Positions 27,327 to 36,582 are shown, counted from the stretch's first letter. The stretch: 64,000 bases of DNA from Labrenzia sp. 011 (GCF_003075075.1 NZ_QCYM01000006.1:62001-126000), one strand, 5' to 3'. Numbers and translations are program-made. Notes: a model not told the origin generated them from the sequence alone.

Positions 27327-28355
27327 ATGAAGTCTCAAGACAGAACCGTGATGAGGGTTCTCAAGGGCGAAAAGATCTGGCCACCTCCCGTCTGGATGAT
27401 GCGGCAGGCCGGACGCTATCTGCCCGAATACCGGGAACTCAGGGCCAAGGCATCGAATTTCCTGGAGTTCTGCTATTCTCCGGATCTCACCACGGAAGCC
27501 ACACTCCAGCCGATCCGCCGTTACGGTTTTGATGCAAGCATCCTGTTCTCGGACATCTTTGTCGTTCCGGACGCCATCGGATATCCGGTTCGTTTTGAAG
27601 AAGGGCGTGGTCCTGTGCTGGAACCGCTGTCTTCCAGTCTCATAGACCGGCTGGAACAGGAACGGGCCGAGGATCATCTCAAACCCGTCATCGAGACGGT
27701 TTCCCGCCTTCGGGCAGAGCTGCCTGAGGAAACGACGCTACTCGGCTTCTGCGGCGCTCCCTGGACGGTTGCTTGCTATTCGGTTGCCGGACACACCACC
27801 CCGGACCAGGTCGCCGCGCGAGTGGGCGCCTATCGCGATCCGGATCTGATGCAGCGTTTCATCGACGAACTGGTTACCGCTTCCATCCGGTATCTTGTCC
27901 GGCAGCTGGACGCGGGTGCGGACGCGGTACAGATCTTCGATACCTGGGCCGGGGTTCTGGACGATGCCGGGTTCCGGCGCTGGTCGATCGAACCGACCGG
28001 CCGAATCGTATCGGGCGTCAAGGCGGCGCGGCCGGATGCCACCATCATCGGATTTCCCAAGGCGTCCTCGGCCCGCATGAAAGCCTATATCGAGGGAACC
28101 GGTGTCGATGCGGTCGGTCTGGACTGGACGGCTCCCGACGAGCTTGCTCTGGACATCCAGAAACAGGTTCCCATCCAGGGCAATCTCGATCCCATGAGAC
28201 TGGTCGCCGGCGGACGGGCTCTGGAAGAGGGCGTGGAACACATTCTCAGAACATTCGACAAGGGTCCGCTGATTTTCAACCTCGGCCACGGTGTGACACC
28301 GGATGCGGATCCTGAAAATGTGGCGCGCATGGTCGATCTGGTGAAGAAGGGTTAA
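27327..28355 (+). CDS. hemE: Uroporphyrinogen decarboxylase
   Basis: HemE removes four acetate carboxyls from uroporphyrinogen III to make coproporphyrinogen III, for haem. The 342-residue TIM barrel opens with the signature P-P-V-W-M-M-R-Q-A-G-R-Y-L-P near residue 22, continues with F-S-D-I-F-V-V-P-D (catalytic Asp) and has F-C-G-A-P-W-T. Gene order hemE-hemJ-rho continues downstream. The ATG at 27327 follows a weak GGGAAAGG. Its promoter must lie within the predicted oriC. Confidence 0.97.
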   Translation: MKSQDRTVMRVLKGEKIWPPPVWMMRQAGRYLPEYRELRAKASNFLEFCYSPDLTTEATLQPIRRYGFDASILFSDIFVVPDAIGYPVRFEEGRGPVLEPLSSSLIDRLEQERAEDHLKPVIETVSRLRAELPEETTLLGFCGAPWTVACYSVAGHTTPDQVAARVGAYRDPDLMQRFIDELVTASIRYLVRQLDAGADAVQIFDTWAGVLDDAGFRRWSIEPTGRIVSGVKAARPDATIIGFPKASSARMKAYIEGTGVDAVGLDWTAPDELALDIQKQVPIQGNLDPMRLVAGGRALEEGVEHILRTFDKGPLIFNLGHGVTPDADPENVARMVDLVKKG

Positions 28356-28360
28356 GACGG

Positions 28361-28789
28361 ATGGATCTCTTTCTCTGGATCAAATCGCTGCACGTCATTT
28401 CGATCATCGCCTGGATGGCGGGCATGCTCTATCTGCCGAGACTGTTCGTTTATCACGCCGAGGCGCAAACGGGATCCGTGCAGTCGGAGACCTTCAAGGT
28501 GATGGAACGGCGTCTGCTCAAGGGGATCATCAATCCCTCCATGATCGCCGCCTGGATTTTCGGGCTGTGGTTGGCCTATGAGCTGGATGCGTGGCGGGAC
28601 GGCTGGTTTCATGCGAAGTTCACGCTGGTGATTGTCATGTCGGGCGTTCACGGCTATCTGAGCCGCTGCGTGAAGACCTTCGCTCGGGACGAGAACACCC
28701 GGTCACCGCGCTTCTACCGTTTCCTGAACGAAGTTCCGACAGTGCTGATGATCGGAATCGTGATCCTTGTGATCGGCAAACCTTTCTGA
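28361..28789 (+). CDS. hemJ: Protoporphyrinogen IX oxidase HemJ
   Basis: HemJ is the membrane-bound, oxygen-independent-type protoporphyrinogen oxidase of most alphaproteobacteria. The 142-residue protein has four predicted helices, with S-L-H-V-I-S-I-I-A-W-M-A-G-M-L-Y-L-P-R-L first, carrying the conserved His10. K-F-T-L-V near residue 87 and the final N-E-V-P-T segment are family motifs. It lies 5 bases after hemE, in one unit; ferrochelatase (hemH), which is between them in some relatives, is not here. Confidence 0.92.
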   Translation: MDLFLWIKSLHVISIIAWMAGMLYLPRLFVYHAEAQTGSVQSETFKVMERRLLKGIINPSMIAAWIFGLWLAYELDAWRDGWFHAKFTLVIVMSGVHGYLSRCVKTFARDENTRSPRFYRFLNEVPTVLMIGIVILVIGKPF

Positions 28790-29090
28790 GGCAACGCGTG
28801 TGTGAAACGGATCGGCCGCCGTTTCGGCGGCCGCTTGCCGGCATGGCTGGAAGGACCGTATCGGGCCCGGAGAAATCGGCAGAAATCCGGGCTTGCGATT
28901 CATTCGAAAAGAACGTATCTTCCGGCCACTTCCAAACGGCGCTGTAGTTTGTTTTCAGTCACTCAGCAATCGCCGTACAATCTGGACACGTCTAAAAGTC
29001 TTTCAGATACATTCTGGCCGGGCGAACCCATGCGGCTCAGAACGACCTCCCAAACCATATCTCCATAACAACATCAAAGACCCCAATTCC
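28790..29090 (+). promoter_or_regulatory. hemJ-rho intergenic region: hairpin and rho leader
   Basis: This 301-base gap begins with a perfect 8-bp stem, CGGCCGCC (28813-28820) with GGCGGCCG (28826-28833), loop GTTTC, that may end the hemE-hemJ message; it lacks a T-run. The rest, A/T-richer towards 28920-29080, should hold the rho promoter and its leader. Rho genes commonly autoregulate in such leaders, which is general knowledge and not shown here. No open frame with support was seen. Confidence 0.45.
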
Positions 29091-30356
29091 ATGCGGGAAA
29101 TGAAACTTAAAGATCTAAAAGCAAAAACACCGACCGAGCTGCTTCAGACAGCTGAGGAGCTCGAAGTCGAAAACGCCAGCACCATGCGCAAGCAGGAGCT
29201 GATGTTCGCTATCCTGAAAAATCTGGCTGCCCAGGATGTGGAAATCGTCGGCGAAGGTGTCGTCGAGGTTCTGCAGGACGGATTCGGATTCCTCAGGTCT
29301 CCGGATGCGAACTATCTGCCGGGACCGGATGATATCTATGTCTCCCCCTCGCAGATCCGCCGCTTTTCCTTGCGGACGGGCGATACCGTCGAGGGCCAGA
29401 TTCGCAGTCCGAAGGAAGGAGAGCGGTATTTCGCCCTTCTCAAGGTCAGCACGATCAATTTCGAAGATCCGGACAAGGCCCGGCACAAGGTTCATTTTGA
29501 CAACCTGACGCCGCTTTATCCCGATGAACGTTTCCGGATGGAAATCGAAGATCCCACCAACAAGGATCTGTCTTCGCGTATCATCGATCTGGTGGCACCT
29601 CTCGGCAAGGGTCAGCGTGCGCTGATCACCGCGCCGCCGCGGACAGGTAAGACCGTCTTCCTGCAGAACATCGCCAGGTCGATCACCCGGAACCACCCGG
29701 AATGCTATCTGATCGTTCTTCTGATCGACGAGCGTCCGGAAGAAGTGACGGACATGCAGCGAACGGTTGACGGCGAAGTGGTGTCGTCCACATTCGACGA
29801 ACCGGCGTCGCGGCACGTGCAGGTCGCGGAGATGGTGATCGAGAAGGCCAAGCGTCTGACCGAACATGGTCGGGATGTCGTCATCCTGCTGGATTCCATT
29901 ACCCGTCTCGGCCGTGCGTACAATACGGTCGTGCCGTCATCGGGCAAGGTCCTGACCGGTGGTGTCGACGCCAACGCCCTGCAGCGGCCGAAGCGTTTCT
30001 TCGGGGCGGCCCGAAACATCGAAGAGGGCGGGTCGCTGACGATCATCGCGACCGCACTGATCGATACCGGCAGTCGCATGGACGAAGTCATCTTCGAGGA
30101 ATTCAAGGGTACGGGTAACTCCGAAATCATCCTTGACCGGAAGATTTCCGACAAGCGTGTCTACCCGGCAATCGACATTCAGCGCTCCGGTACCCGGAAG
30201 GAAGAGCTGCTGGTTCCGCATGAACGTCTCAAGAAGACCTTCGTGCTGCGTCGTATCCTCAACCCCATGGGCACGGTCGATGCGATCGAGTTCCTGCTCG
30301 ACAAGCTCAAGCAGACCAAGTCTAACGATGAATTCTTCGACAGCATGAATACCTGA
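29091..30356 (+). CDS. rho: Transcription termination factor Rho
   Basis: Rho is the hexameric RNA helicase that ends transcription at unstructured C-rich RNA. The 421 residues match the usual 418-421. Residues 1-46 form the helical N-terminal domain ([14 protein letters not shown]), about 50-125 the RNA-binding cold-shock-like domain with G-F-G-F-L-R-S, and then the ATPase: Walker A P-P-R-T-G-K-T near 183, Q loop, and R-A-Y-N-T-V-V-P near 283. ATG at 29091 is family-typical; 66 in-frame codons upstream are leader. It is followed by an intrinsic terminator. Confidence 0.98.
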   Translation: MREMKLKDLKAKTPTELLQTAEELEVENASTMRKQELMFAILKNLAAQDVEIVGEGVVEVLQDGFGFLRSPDANYLPGPDDIYVSPSQIRRFSLRTGDTVEGQIRSPKEGERYFALLKVSTINFEDPDKARHKVHFDNLTPLYPDERFRMEIEDPTNKDLSSRIIDLVAPLGKGQRALITAPPRTGKTVFLQNIARSITRNHPECYLIVLLIDERPEEVTDMQRTVDGEVVSSTFDEPASRHVQVAEMVIEKAKRLTEHGRDVVILLDSITRLGRAYNTVVPSSGKVLTGGVDANALQRPKRFFGAARNIEEGGSLTIIATALIDTGSRMDEVIFEEFKGTGNSEIILDRKISDKRVYPAIDIQRSGTRKEELLVPHERLKKTFVLRRILNPMGTVDAIEFLLDKLKQTKSNDEFFDSMNT

Positions 30357-30382
30357 TCGGCAGCTGCCAGTCAGGAAATGGA

Positions 30383-30417
30383 AGGCGCGACCCGAACGGG
30401 TTCGCGCCTTTACTTTT
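30383..30417 (+). terminator. Intrinsic terminator after rho
   Basis: GGCGCGA-CCC (30384-30393) pairs with GGG-TTCGCGCC (30398-30408), one bulged T, then TTTACTTTTT. A strong terminator 27 bases past the rho stop. Confidence 0.8.
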
Positions 30418-30427
30418 TGGTAAGATT

Positions 30428-30443
30428 TGTTTCACGTGAATCA
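30428..30443 (+). other. parS: parS-like site 1
   Basis: TGTTTCACGTGAATCA, 15/16 to the parS consensus TGTTTCACGTGAAACA bound by ParB. It lies 11 bases after the rho terminator, outside coding sequence. Confidence 0.8.
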
Positions 30444-30479
30444 GCCATTTTGATTCGGAACCGTATTCATGGAATGGAC

Positions 30480-31076
30480 ATGCCCGTATTTCTGGAAACC
30501 GATCGATTGCTATTGCGGGCCTGGCGGGATGAAGACATCGATCCTTTCGCGGAGATATGTGCGGACCTGGAAGTCATGCGCTATTTTCCGGAACCGTTGT
30601 CGCGGGAAAAAAGCATATTGCTGATTTCCAGAAGCCGCGAAAAGCAGGAGCGCGACGGCTTCTGCATAGCGCCGGTGGAGCTGAAAGAGACAGGTGCCTT
30701 CCTGGGTTTTGTCGGCTTGAACCGTCCGGACTATCCGAAACCCCTGCCTTTCGATCCGTGTGTGGAGATAGGCTGGCGGTTGAAACAGTCGGCCTGGGGA
30801 CAGGGCTACGCGAGTGAAGCTGCCCGGGCGTGGCTTCGATTCGGTTTTGAAACCATTGGTCTGGACGAGATCGTCGCCTTTACCATCCCGGATAACGCGC
30901 CCTCGCAGAATGTCATGCGACGTCTTGGCATGACGCGGGACCACGAAGGCGATTTCCTTCATCCCAGCATTCCGGAGCACCATCCTTTCGCGCCCCATAT
31001 CCTCTATCGGCTGGGCCGCACCGCCTGGAATCGAAGCCCGGATGGGCGCGCGGGTGATGGTCCGGGATTCACGTGA
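30480..31076 (+). CDS. GNAT family N-acetyltransferase (RimJ/RimL-like)
   Basis: This is a 198-residue acetyltransferase, beginning M-P-V-F-L-E-T-D-R-L-L-L-R, the usual GNAT_3 opening. The acetyl-CoA loop is Q-S-A-W-G-Q-G-Y-A-S-E-A near residue 106, and N-A-P-S-Q-N-V-M-R-R-L-G-M is the C-terminal motif. ATG 30480 has GGA seven bases upstream; ATG 30474 in the same frame is possible. The TGA stop lies inside parS-like site 2. The acceptor is unknown. Confidence 0.85.
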   Translation: MPVFLETDRLLLRAWRDEDIDPFAEICADLEVMRYFPEPLSREKSILLISRSREKQERDGFCIAPVELKETGAFLGFVGLNRPDYPKPLPFDPCVEIGWRLKQSAWGQGYASEAARAWLRFGFETIGLDEIVAFTIPDNAPSQNVMRRLGMTRDHEGDFLHPSIPEHHPFAPHILYRLGRTAWNRSPDGRAGDGPGFT

Positions 31077-31080
31077 AACA
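31065..31080 (-). other. parS: parS-like site 2
   Basis: On the minus strand this reads TGTTTCACGTGAATCC, 14/16 to the consensus and identical to site 5. It overlaps the TGA stop of the GNAT gene (31074-31076). Confidence 0.75.
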
Positions 31081-31536
31081 TGATCCGTAAGCTCAGACAG
31101 CCGGGAGACGCAGGGAAGGCCACCGTTTTGAATCGGACCCGGTCCGAACCCTGGACGACGGACATCGGCCTTGTGCCTGTAAGGGCCCCTGATCCGGCTA
31201 CCCTCGTCGCAGCGGCTGGATAGCTCCCTGCGGATAGGGCCGGAGGGAACCGCCCGGTGTTCATTTCTGTCGAGTTCATTCTTTTTTGGAAATCCGGAAG
31301 AAGACTTCCCGGGAACGGGAGTGGGCCATCGGTCGGGCTGTTCAGAGATTGATTCACGTGAAACAGAGATAGTCGCGGTTGCGATGTTTACCCATGTAGC
31401 GGCGGGGCATTTGATTCGCTGGCGGAACGGATCCGGCCGGTGTCTTTAAGTCGGTGGGCATAGTTGATAAAGAGGCAATCCGAATCCGGCCTGGCCGGAG
31501 AGGCAGGAAATGACCGGGTTCGTCGGAAGGGTACTC
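31077..31536. other. Intergenic region with parS site and a 15-bp palindrome
   Basis: This 460-base gap before mnmE has parS-like sites 2 (left edge) and 3 (31350-31365). At 31133-31147 TCGGACC-C-GGTCCGA is a perfect odd palindrome of unknown role. The sequence beyond is GC-rich without a supported open frame. The mnmE promoter must lie at the right end. Confidence 0.5.
31350..31365 (-). other. parS: parS-like site 3
   Basis: On the minus strand this reads TGTTTCACGTGAATCA, 15/16 to consensus and identical to sites 1 and 4 but inverted. Intergenic. Confidence 0.8.
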
Positions 31537-32886
31537 ATGACAGATACGATCTATGCGCTCTCCAGCGGGGCTGTGCCCTCCGGCGTTGCGGTGATCCGGG
31601 TCTCGGGACCAGGGACCAGGGAGATCGTCCAGGCCCTGTGCGGGCGGCTGCCCCAGCCGCGCAAGGCGATGCTGACCCGTCTGCATGAACCGGGGACACA
31701 GGATGTGCTGGACGAGGCCCTGGTGCTTCTTTTCGAGGGCCCTGCGAGCTTCACGGGGGAGGATGTTGCCGAGTTCCAGTGCCATGGTGGCAGGGCCGTG
31801 GTGAGCGGCCTTCTCAGGGTTCTGGGATCCTTCGAGGCCTGCCGGCCGGCGGAACCCGGAGAGTTCACCCGCAGGGCGTTTCACCATGGCCGCATGGACC
31901 TGACGGAGGTTGAGGGCCTTGCCGATCTTATTGCCGCGGAAACGGAAGGCCAGCGCCGACAGGCCCTGCGCCAGATGGGAGGTGCGCTTGGCAGCCTTTA
32001 TGAAGGGTGGCGCAAACGCCTGATCCACATGCGGGCGATGATCGAGGCGGACTTCGATTTCGCCGATGAAGAGGACGTTCCGGGCAGTGTTGCCGATGAA
32101 GTCTGGGCAGGGGCGCGGGAGCTTCAAACGGAAATCGCCGATCATCTGGCGCGCTCCAGGAGCGGAGAGCGTCTGCGATCCGGTCTTCAGGTCGTTCTGA
32201 TGGGCGCTCCCAATGCCGGCAAGTCCAGCCTGCTGAACGGGATTGCCGGACGGGACGTGGCCATCGTTACCGAGGAAGCCGGGACAACCCGGGACGCTAT
32301 CGAAGTGCATCTGGACCTGGGAGGCTATCCGGTCACACTGGTCGATACGGCCGGGTTGCGGGAGACGGAGGGAGTCGTCGAGCGGGAAGGGATTCGCAGG
32401 GCAGAAGAAAAAGGACGGGGGGCCGACCTGATCCTCTGGGCCATGGAGCCGGGCGGTCTTGCTGCGGATGATCCTGTCGCGGGTTTGCCGGAGGATCTGC
32501 GCAGCAATGTTCCTCTCTGGACGGTTCACACGAAGAGAGATCTTGAGACTCTTCCGAAACAAGACTCTTCCGGAACGATCGAGGAAATTGCCTGCTCTAC
32601 CAGGAAACCGGATGGTCTGACCCCCCTTCTTCACCGCTTGACCCGTTTTGCCGAGGAAACGATTTCCGTTGGCGAAGCCCCTCTTGCGACCCGTGACCGG
32701 CACCGGCATTACCTTGAAGAATGCCTGGCCGGTCTGCAGGCGGCGGTGGAGGCGAAGCAACTGCCGGCCGAATTGCGGGCCGAGGATCTGCGCCGGGCAG
32801 CGGATGCCCTCGGTCGCATCACGGGGCGGATCGATGTGGAGGATCTGCTCGACGTGATCTTCCGGGATTTCTGTATCGGCAAGTGA
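31537..32886 (+). CDS. mnmE: tRNA modification GTPase MnmE (TrmE)
   Basis: MnmE works with MnmG to put the 5-carboxymethylaminomethyl group on U34 of tRNAs. The 449-residue protein has the tetrahydrofolate-binding N-terminal domain (about 1-120, F-T-G-E-D and C-H-G-G), a helical domain that holds the GTPase: G1 G-A-P-N-A-G-K-S-S near 225, G2 A-G-T-T-R-D, G3 D-T-A-G-L-R-E, G4 T-K-R-D. The C-terminal C-I-G-K, whose Cys is needed for modification, is intact. ATG 31537 follows GGAAGGG. In the mnmE-mnmG-rsmG-parA-parB order typical of the origin region. Confidence 0.97.
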   Translation: MTDTIYALSSGAVPSGVAVIRVSGPGTREIVQALCGRLPQPRKAMLTRLHEPGTQDVLDEALVLLFEGPASFTGEDVAEFQCHGGRAVVSGLLRVLGSFEACRPAEPGEFTRRAFHHGRMDLTEVEGLADLIAAETEGQRRQALRQMGGALGSLYEGWRKRLIHMRAMIEADFDFADEEDVPGSVADEVWAGARELQTEIADHLARSRSGERLRSGLQVVLMGAPNAGKSSLLNGIAGRDVAIVTEEAGTTRDAIEVHLDLGGYPVTLVDTAGLRETEGVVEREGIRRAEEKGRGADLILWAMEPGGLAADDPVAGLPEDLRSNVPLWTVHTKRDLETLPKQDSSGTIEEIACSTRKPDGLTPLLHRLTRFAEETISVGEAPLATRDRHRHYLEECLAGLQAAVEAKQLPAELRAEDLRRAADALGRITGRIDVEDLLDVIFRDFCIGK

Positions 32887-32888
32887 CC

Positions 32889-32904
32889 TGTTTCACGTGA
32901 ATCA
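32889..32904 (+). other. parS: parS-like site 4
   Basis: TGTTTCACGTGAATCA, 15/16 to consensus, identical to sites 1 and 3. It starts three bases after the mnmE stop. Confidence 0.8.
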
Positions 32905-32940
32905 TTCAGGCCAACTGGGGATCGATTCATATCCGGAACA

Positions 32941-32956
32941 TGTTTCACGTGAATCC
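32941..32956 (+). other. parS: parS-like site 5
   Basis: TGTTTCACGTGAATCC, 14/16 to consensus and identical to site 2. Confidence 0.75.
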
Positions 32957-33194
32957 AATATGATGCATTTTGCGTGCCGCCGATTCATTGGTCCTGATGC
33001 TTTCCGGTGGCCGGATCCTTGCAGGGATTTCCGCTTTGACCTCGAAGGGTCTGGGTCTTATAAGTCTCGCGAATATGGGCCGGATGCACGGCCTGTGATA
33101 ATCTGGCGCAAGGCGCCGGTAAGCGATCCAGAAAAACGATCCGGATATTGCGCGCGGCGGGTGCCGCCGAATTGCCTTGCAGGCGGTAGAGATC

Positions 33195-35081
33195 ATGAGC
33201 GAGCAGAACCTGAAATTTGATGTGGTGGTCATCGGCGGCGGTCATGCGGGTTGCGAGGCGGCTGCGGCTGCGGCGCGGCTCGGTGCGGCGACGGCTCTTG
33301 TTACCCACCGCGCCGATACGATCGGTGTGATGTCCTGTAATCCGGCCATCGGCGGCTTGGGGAAGGGGCATCTGGTTCGCGAGATCGATGCGCTGGACGG
33401 ACTCATGGGCCGTGTTGCCGACCAGGGCGGTATCCAGTTTCGTATGCTCAATCGCCGCAAGGGTCCAGCTGTGCGCGGTCCCCGGGCACAGGCCGACCGG
33501 AAGCTCTATCGCGAAGCCATGCAGCGGGAGATTGCTGCCATCGCCAATCTGACGGTGGTGGAAGGTGAGGCGCACAGGATCCGTTTTGACGGCGGAGATG
33601 AAGAGCGCAGCGTCGCCGGTATCGAGCTGAGCGACGGGCGCGGCATCTCCTGTGCGGCCATTGTTCTCACGAGCGGCACCTTTCTGCGAGGTCTGATCCA
33701 TATCGGTGACAGGAAGATTCCTGCTGGCCGGTCCGGTGAGGCGCCGGCCATGGGATTGTCGGACTCGCTTGAAGAGATCGGCTTCGAGCTTGGCCGGCTG
33801 AAAACCGGGACACCAGCCCGTCTCGACGGCCGGACGATTCACTGGGACCGGCTGGAGGAGCAGCCCGGCGACGACGATCCCGTGCCTTTCTCCACGCTGA
33901 CGGACAGGATCACGACGCCGCAGATCCCGTGTCACATCACCCGGACCACGCCGGAAACCCATCGTATCATCCGGGAGAACCTCTCCCGGTCGGCAATGTA
34001 CTCCGGCGATATCAAGGGCCGTGGCCCGCGCTATTGCCCGTCGATCGAAGACAAGATCGTCCGGTTCGGGGACCGGGACGGTCATCAGATTTTCCTTGAG
34101 CCGGAGGGTCTGGACGATCACACGGTCTATCCCAACGGCATATCAACCTCGCTGCCCGAGGATGCGCAGATCGCCTTTCTGAAGACCATTCCCGGTCTGG
34201 AGGATGTGGTTGTTCTGCAGCCGGGCTATGCGATCGAATATGACCATGTGGATCCGCGCGAGTTGCGGCAGACTCTTGAGGCACGGCGTTGTGCGGGTCT
34301 TTATCTCGCAGGGCAGATCAACGGAACGACCGGCTACGAGGAAGCCGGGGCGCAGGGTCTGGTGGCAGGTCTCAATGCGGCCTTGCAGGTCGCGGGAAAG
34401 CCGGCTTTCGTAGTGGATCGTTCCCAGGGCTATATCGGAGTGATGATCGACGACCTGGTTACCCGGGGCATCACCGAGCCCTACAGGATGTTTACCTCCC
34501 GGGCGGAGTACCGTTTGTCTCTGCGCGCCGACAATGCTGATCAGCGGCTGACGCCGTTGGGTATGGATCTGGGGTGCGTATCTCCAGCCCGGCGCAGGTC
34601 CTTTGAGGCCAAGCTGGCGCGCATCGCCCATACGCGGGAATTGCTGGAGCGCCTGTCCGTAACGCCTTCCGAAGCACAGAAGAGGGGACTGCCGGTCAAT
34701 CAGGACGGTATTCGCCGGTCGGCTTTCGATCTGCTCTCCTATCCGAATGTGACCTTCGACGCGCTGACAATGGTCTGGCCGGAGCTCAAGGAGATTGATC
34801 CGGCGATCGCCGAGCAGGTGGCGACCGATGCGCTTTACGCGGTCTATCTCGATCGGCAGAAGGCGGATATCGATGCCCTCAAGCGCGATGAAGCCCTGCA
34901 GATCCCGGATGGTTTCGATTACGAAGCAATTTCCAGCCTGTCCAATGAAGTGCGTCAGAAGCTGCTGGATGTCCGTCCGGCTACCCTTGGCCAGGCCTCG
35001 CGCATGGACGGGATGACGCCGGCCGCGCTGACCCTGATCCTGTCGTATCTGAAACGGAACGGTCAGCGGGGAGCTGCGTGA
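33195..35081 (+). CDS. mnmG: tRNA uridine-5-carboxymethylaminomethyl modification enzyme MnmG (GidA)
   Basis: MnmG is the FAD/NADH partner of MnmE in modifying wobble uridine. The 628 residues begin with the FAD dinucleotide fold [10 protein letters not shown] near residue 14. [12 protein letters not shown] near residue 47 and the second family motif [14 protein letters not shown] near 375 follow. The C-terminal helical domain binds MnmE. ATG 33195 (M-S-E-Q-N) fits the family; the upstream in-frame start at 33177 adds six residues. The stop TGA and next start overlap as TGATG, coupling it to rsmG. Confidence 0.98.
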   Translation: MSEQNLKFDVVVIGGGHAGCEAAAAAARLGAATALVTHRADTIGVMSCNPAIGGLGKGHLVREIDALDGLMGRVADQGGIQFRMLNRRKGPAVRGPRAQADRKLYREAMQREIAAIANLTVVEGEAHRIRFDGGDEERSVAGIELSDGRGISCAAIVLTSGTFLRGLIHIGDRKIPAGRSGEAPAMGLSDSLEEIGFELGRLKTGTPARLDGRTIHWDRLEEQPGDDDPVPFSTLTDRITTPQIPCHITRTTPETHRIIRENLSRSAMYSGDIKGRGPRYCPSIEDKIVRFGDRDGHQIFLEPEGLDDHTVYPNGISTSLPEDAQIAFLKTIPGLEDVVVLQPGYAIEYDHVDPRELRQTLEARRCAGLYLAGQINGTTGYEEAGAQGLVAGLNAALQVAGKPAFVVDRSQGYIGVMIDDLVTRGITEPYRMFTSRAEYRLSLRADNADQRLTPLGMDLGCVSPARRRSFEAKLARIAHTRELLERLSVTPSEAQKRGLPVNQDGIRRSAFDLLSYPNVTFDALTMVWPELKEIDPAIAEQVATDALYAVYLDRQKADIDALKRDEALQIPDGFDYEAISSLSNEVRQKLLDVRPATLGQASRMDGMTPAALTLILSYLKRNGQRGAA

Positions 35082-35737
35082 TGACCCGGTCCGCGGTGTT
35101 GAATGCCTCTGGAAAGGTTGTGCATAAATATGGGGATGTTTCACGTGAAACGTTGGAACGTCTGCAGGTCTATGTGGATCTGGTTCTCAAGTGGCAACCC
35201 GCACAAAACCTGATTTCTCCATCGACGATCCCGGATATCTGGACCCGCCATGTGGTCGACAGTCTGCAGACCCAGTGGAGTTATCCAGAAGCCAGGGTCT
35301 GGGTGGATGTGGGCAGCGGCGCCGGCTTTCCGGGCGTGGTCACGGCGATCCTGCTGGCGGACGATCCAGAGGCCCATGTCCACATGATCGAGAGCAATCA
35401 GCGCAAGGCGGCCTTTCTGAGAACTGCCCTGCGAGAGACGGGGTCCAGGGGGACCGTGCATCCGGGCCGGATCGAATCGGTTGCGAAAGACTGGTCGCTG
35501 GGCAGGGTCGATGCGGTTTCGGCACGCGCGCTGGCGGCGCTGGATCCGCTTTTTCAACTTTGCGAACCGTTTACCCGGCAGGGTGCAAAGGCTGTTTTCC
35601 ACAAAGGTCAGGATTTTAAGAGAGAAGTTAACGAAGCCTCTGCCCGTTGGGACTTCGATCTGGTAGAAAAGGTAAGTCTTGTCGATCCAATGAGCCGGAT
35701 GCTTCTTTTTTCCAATATATCAGCCCGGCCTGAGTAG
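35081..35737 (+). CDS. rsmG: 16S rRNA (guanine(527)-N(7))-methyltransferase RsmG (GidB)
   Basis: RsmG methylates G527 of 16S rRNA with SAM; loss gives low-level streptomycin resistance. The 218 residues have the SAM site V-D-V-G-S-G-A-G-F-P-G near residue 69 and S-A-R-A-L-A-A-L-D near 146. ATG 35081 overlaps the mnmG TGA and has GGGGAG upstream; a GTG at 35078 is possible. Codons for D-V-S-R-E-T (about residues 18-23) coincide with parS-like site 6. Confidence 0.96.
   Translation: MTRSAVLNASGKVVHKYGDVSRETLERLQVYVDLVLKWQPAQNLISPSTIPDIWTRHVVDSLQTQWSYPEARVWVDVGSGAGFPGVVTAILLADDPEAHVHMIESNQRKAAFLRTALRETGSRGTVHPGRIESVAKDWSLGRVDAVSARALAALDPLFQLCEPFTRQGAKAVFHKGQDFKREVNEASARWDFDLVEKVSLVDPMSRMLLFSNISARPE
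35137..35152 (+). other. parS: parS-like site 6 (inside rsmG)
   Basis: TGTTTCACGTGAAACG, 15/16 to consensus, within rsmG coding sequence for V-S-R-E-T. It is the one site nearest the perfect palindrome on its right arm. Confidence 0.85.
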
Positions 35738-35757
35738 CCCAGGAAGGTGTGGTGGCA

Positions 35758-36582
35758 ATGAACATGCTTCCCGAAACACCGCGCGTTCTCGCGCTTGCGA
35801 ACCAGAAGGGCGGCGTGGGTAAAACCACGACGGCCATCAACCTCGGGACGGCGCTCGCCGCCATCGGGGAAAAGGTTCTGGTGATCGATCTCGATCCCCA
35901 GGGCAACGCGTCGACCGGGCTCGGTATCGAGCGGCGGGATCGTGGTCTGTCGACCTATGAGGTGCTGAGCGGCGACTGCTCGCTTGCGGAAGCCGTACGT
36001 GAAACCACCGTACAACGGCTTTGGGTTGCGCCGTCGACCATGGATCTTCTGGGGCTGGAACTTGAGATCGCGTCGACCAGCGACCGGGCCTTCCGGTTGC
36101 GGGCTGCGATCGAGTCGCTGACCAAGTCACGGCTGTTTCAGGAAATCGGCTTCAGCTATGTTCTCATCGATTGTCCGCCGTCCCTTAACCTCCTGACGAT
36201 CAACGCCCTGTCCGCGTCGCATTCGATCCTGGTGCCGCTGCAGTGCGAATTCTTCGCGCTGGAAGGTCTCAGCCAGTTGCTCAGCACGGTGGAGCAGGTG
36301 AAGAACGCCCTCAATCCGGAGCTGAGCATTCATGGCATTGTCCTGACCATGTATGACAGCCGCAACAATCTTTCCAGCCAGGTGGTTGCCGATGTGCGCG
36401 AGACCATGGGCGATGCGGTTTACGATACAATCATCCCTCGGAACGTCCGCATTTCGGAAGCACCGTCCTACGGCAAACCGGCCCTGCTTTATGATCTGAA
36501 ATGCGCAGGCAGCCAGGCCTATCTGCGCCTTGCCTCCGAGATCATTCAGCGTGAACGGGAGTTGCGGCGGGTTGCTGCCTGA
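35758..36582 (+). CDS. parA: Chromosome partitioning ATPase ParA
   Basis: ParA is the dynamic ATPase that moves ParB-parS and so the origin regions to the poles. The 274-residue protein has the deviant Walker A K-G-G-V-G-K-T-T at residues 17-24, L-I-D-C-P-P-S-L-N-L-L (Walker B) near 135 and the C-terminal I-P-R-N-V-R-I-S-E-A-P-S of the chromosomal family. ATG 35758 is preferred, AGGAAGG lying 10 bases upstream; GTG at 35749 is possible. parB begins 104 bases later. Confidence 0.97.
   Translation: MNMLPETPRVLALANQKGGVGKTTTAINLGTALAAIGEKVLVIDLDPQGNASTGLGIERRDRGLSTYEVLSGDCSLAEAVRETTVQRLWVAPSTMDLLGLELEIASTSDRAFRLRAAIESLTKSRLFQEIGFSYVLIDCPPSLNLLTINALSASHSILVPLQCEFFALEGLSQLLSTVEQVKNALNPELSIHGIVLTMYDSRNNLSSQVVADVRETMGDAVYDTIIPRNVRISEAPSYGKPALLYDLKCAGSQAYLRLASEIIQRERELRRVAA

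Larger units (their letters stand above)
32887..33194. other. mnmE-mnmG intergenic region with two parS sites
   Basis: This 308-base gap holds parS-like sites 4 and 5, 36 bases apart. The remainder (32957-33194) should carry the mnmG promoter; I could not pick out one. No supported open frame. Confidence 0.5.
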
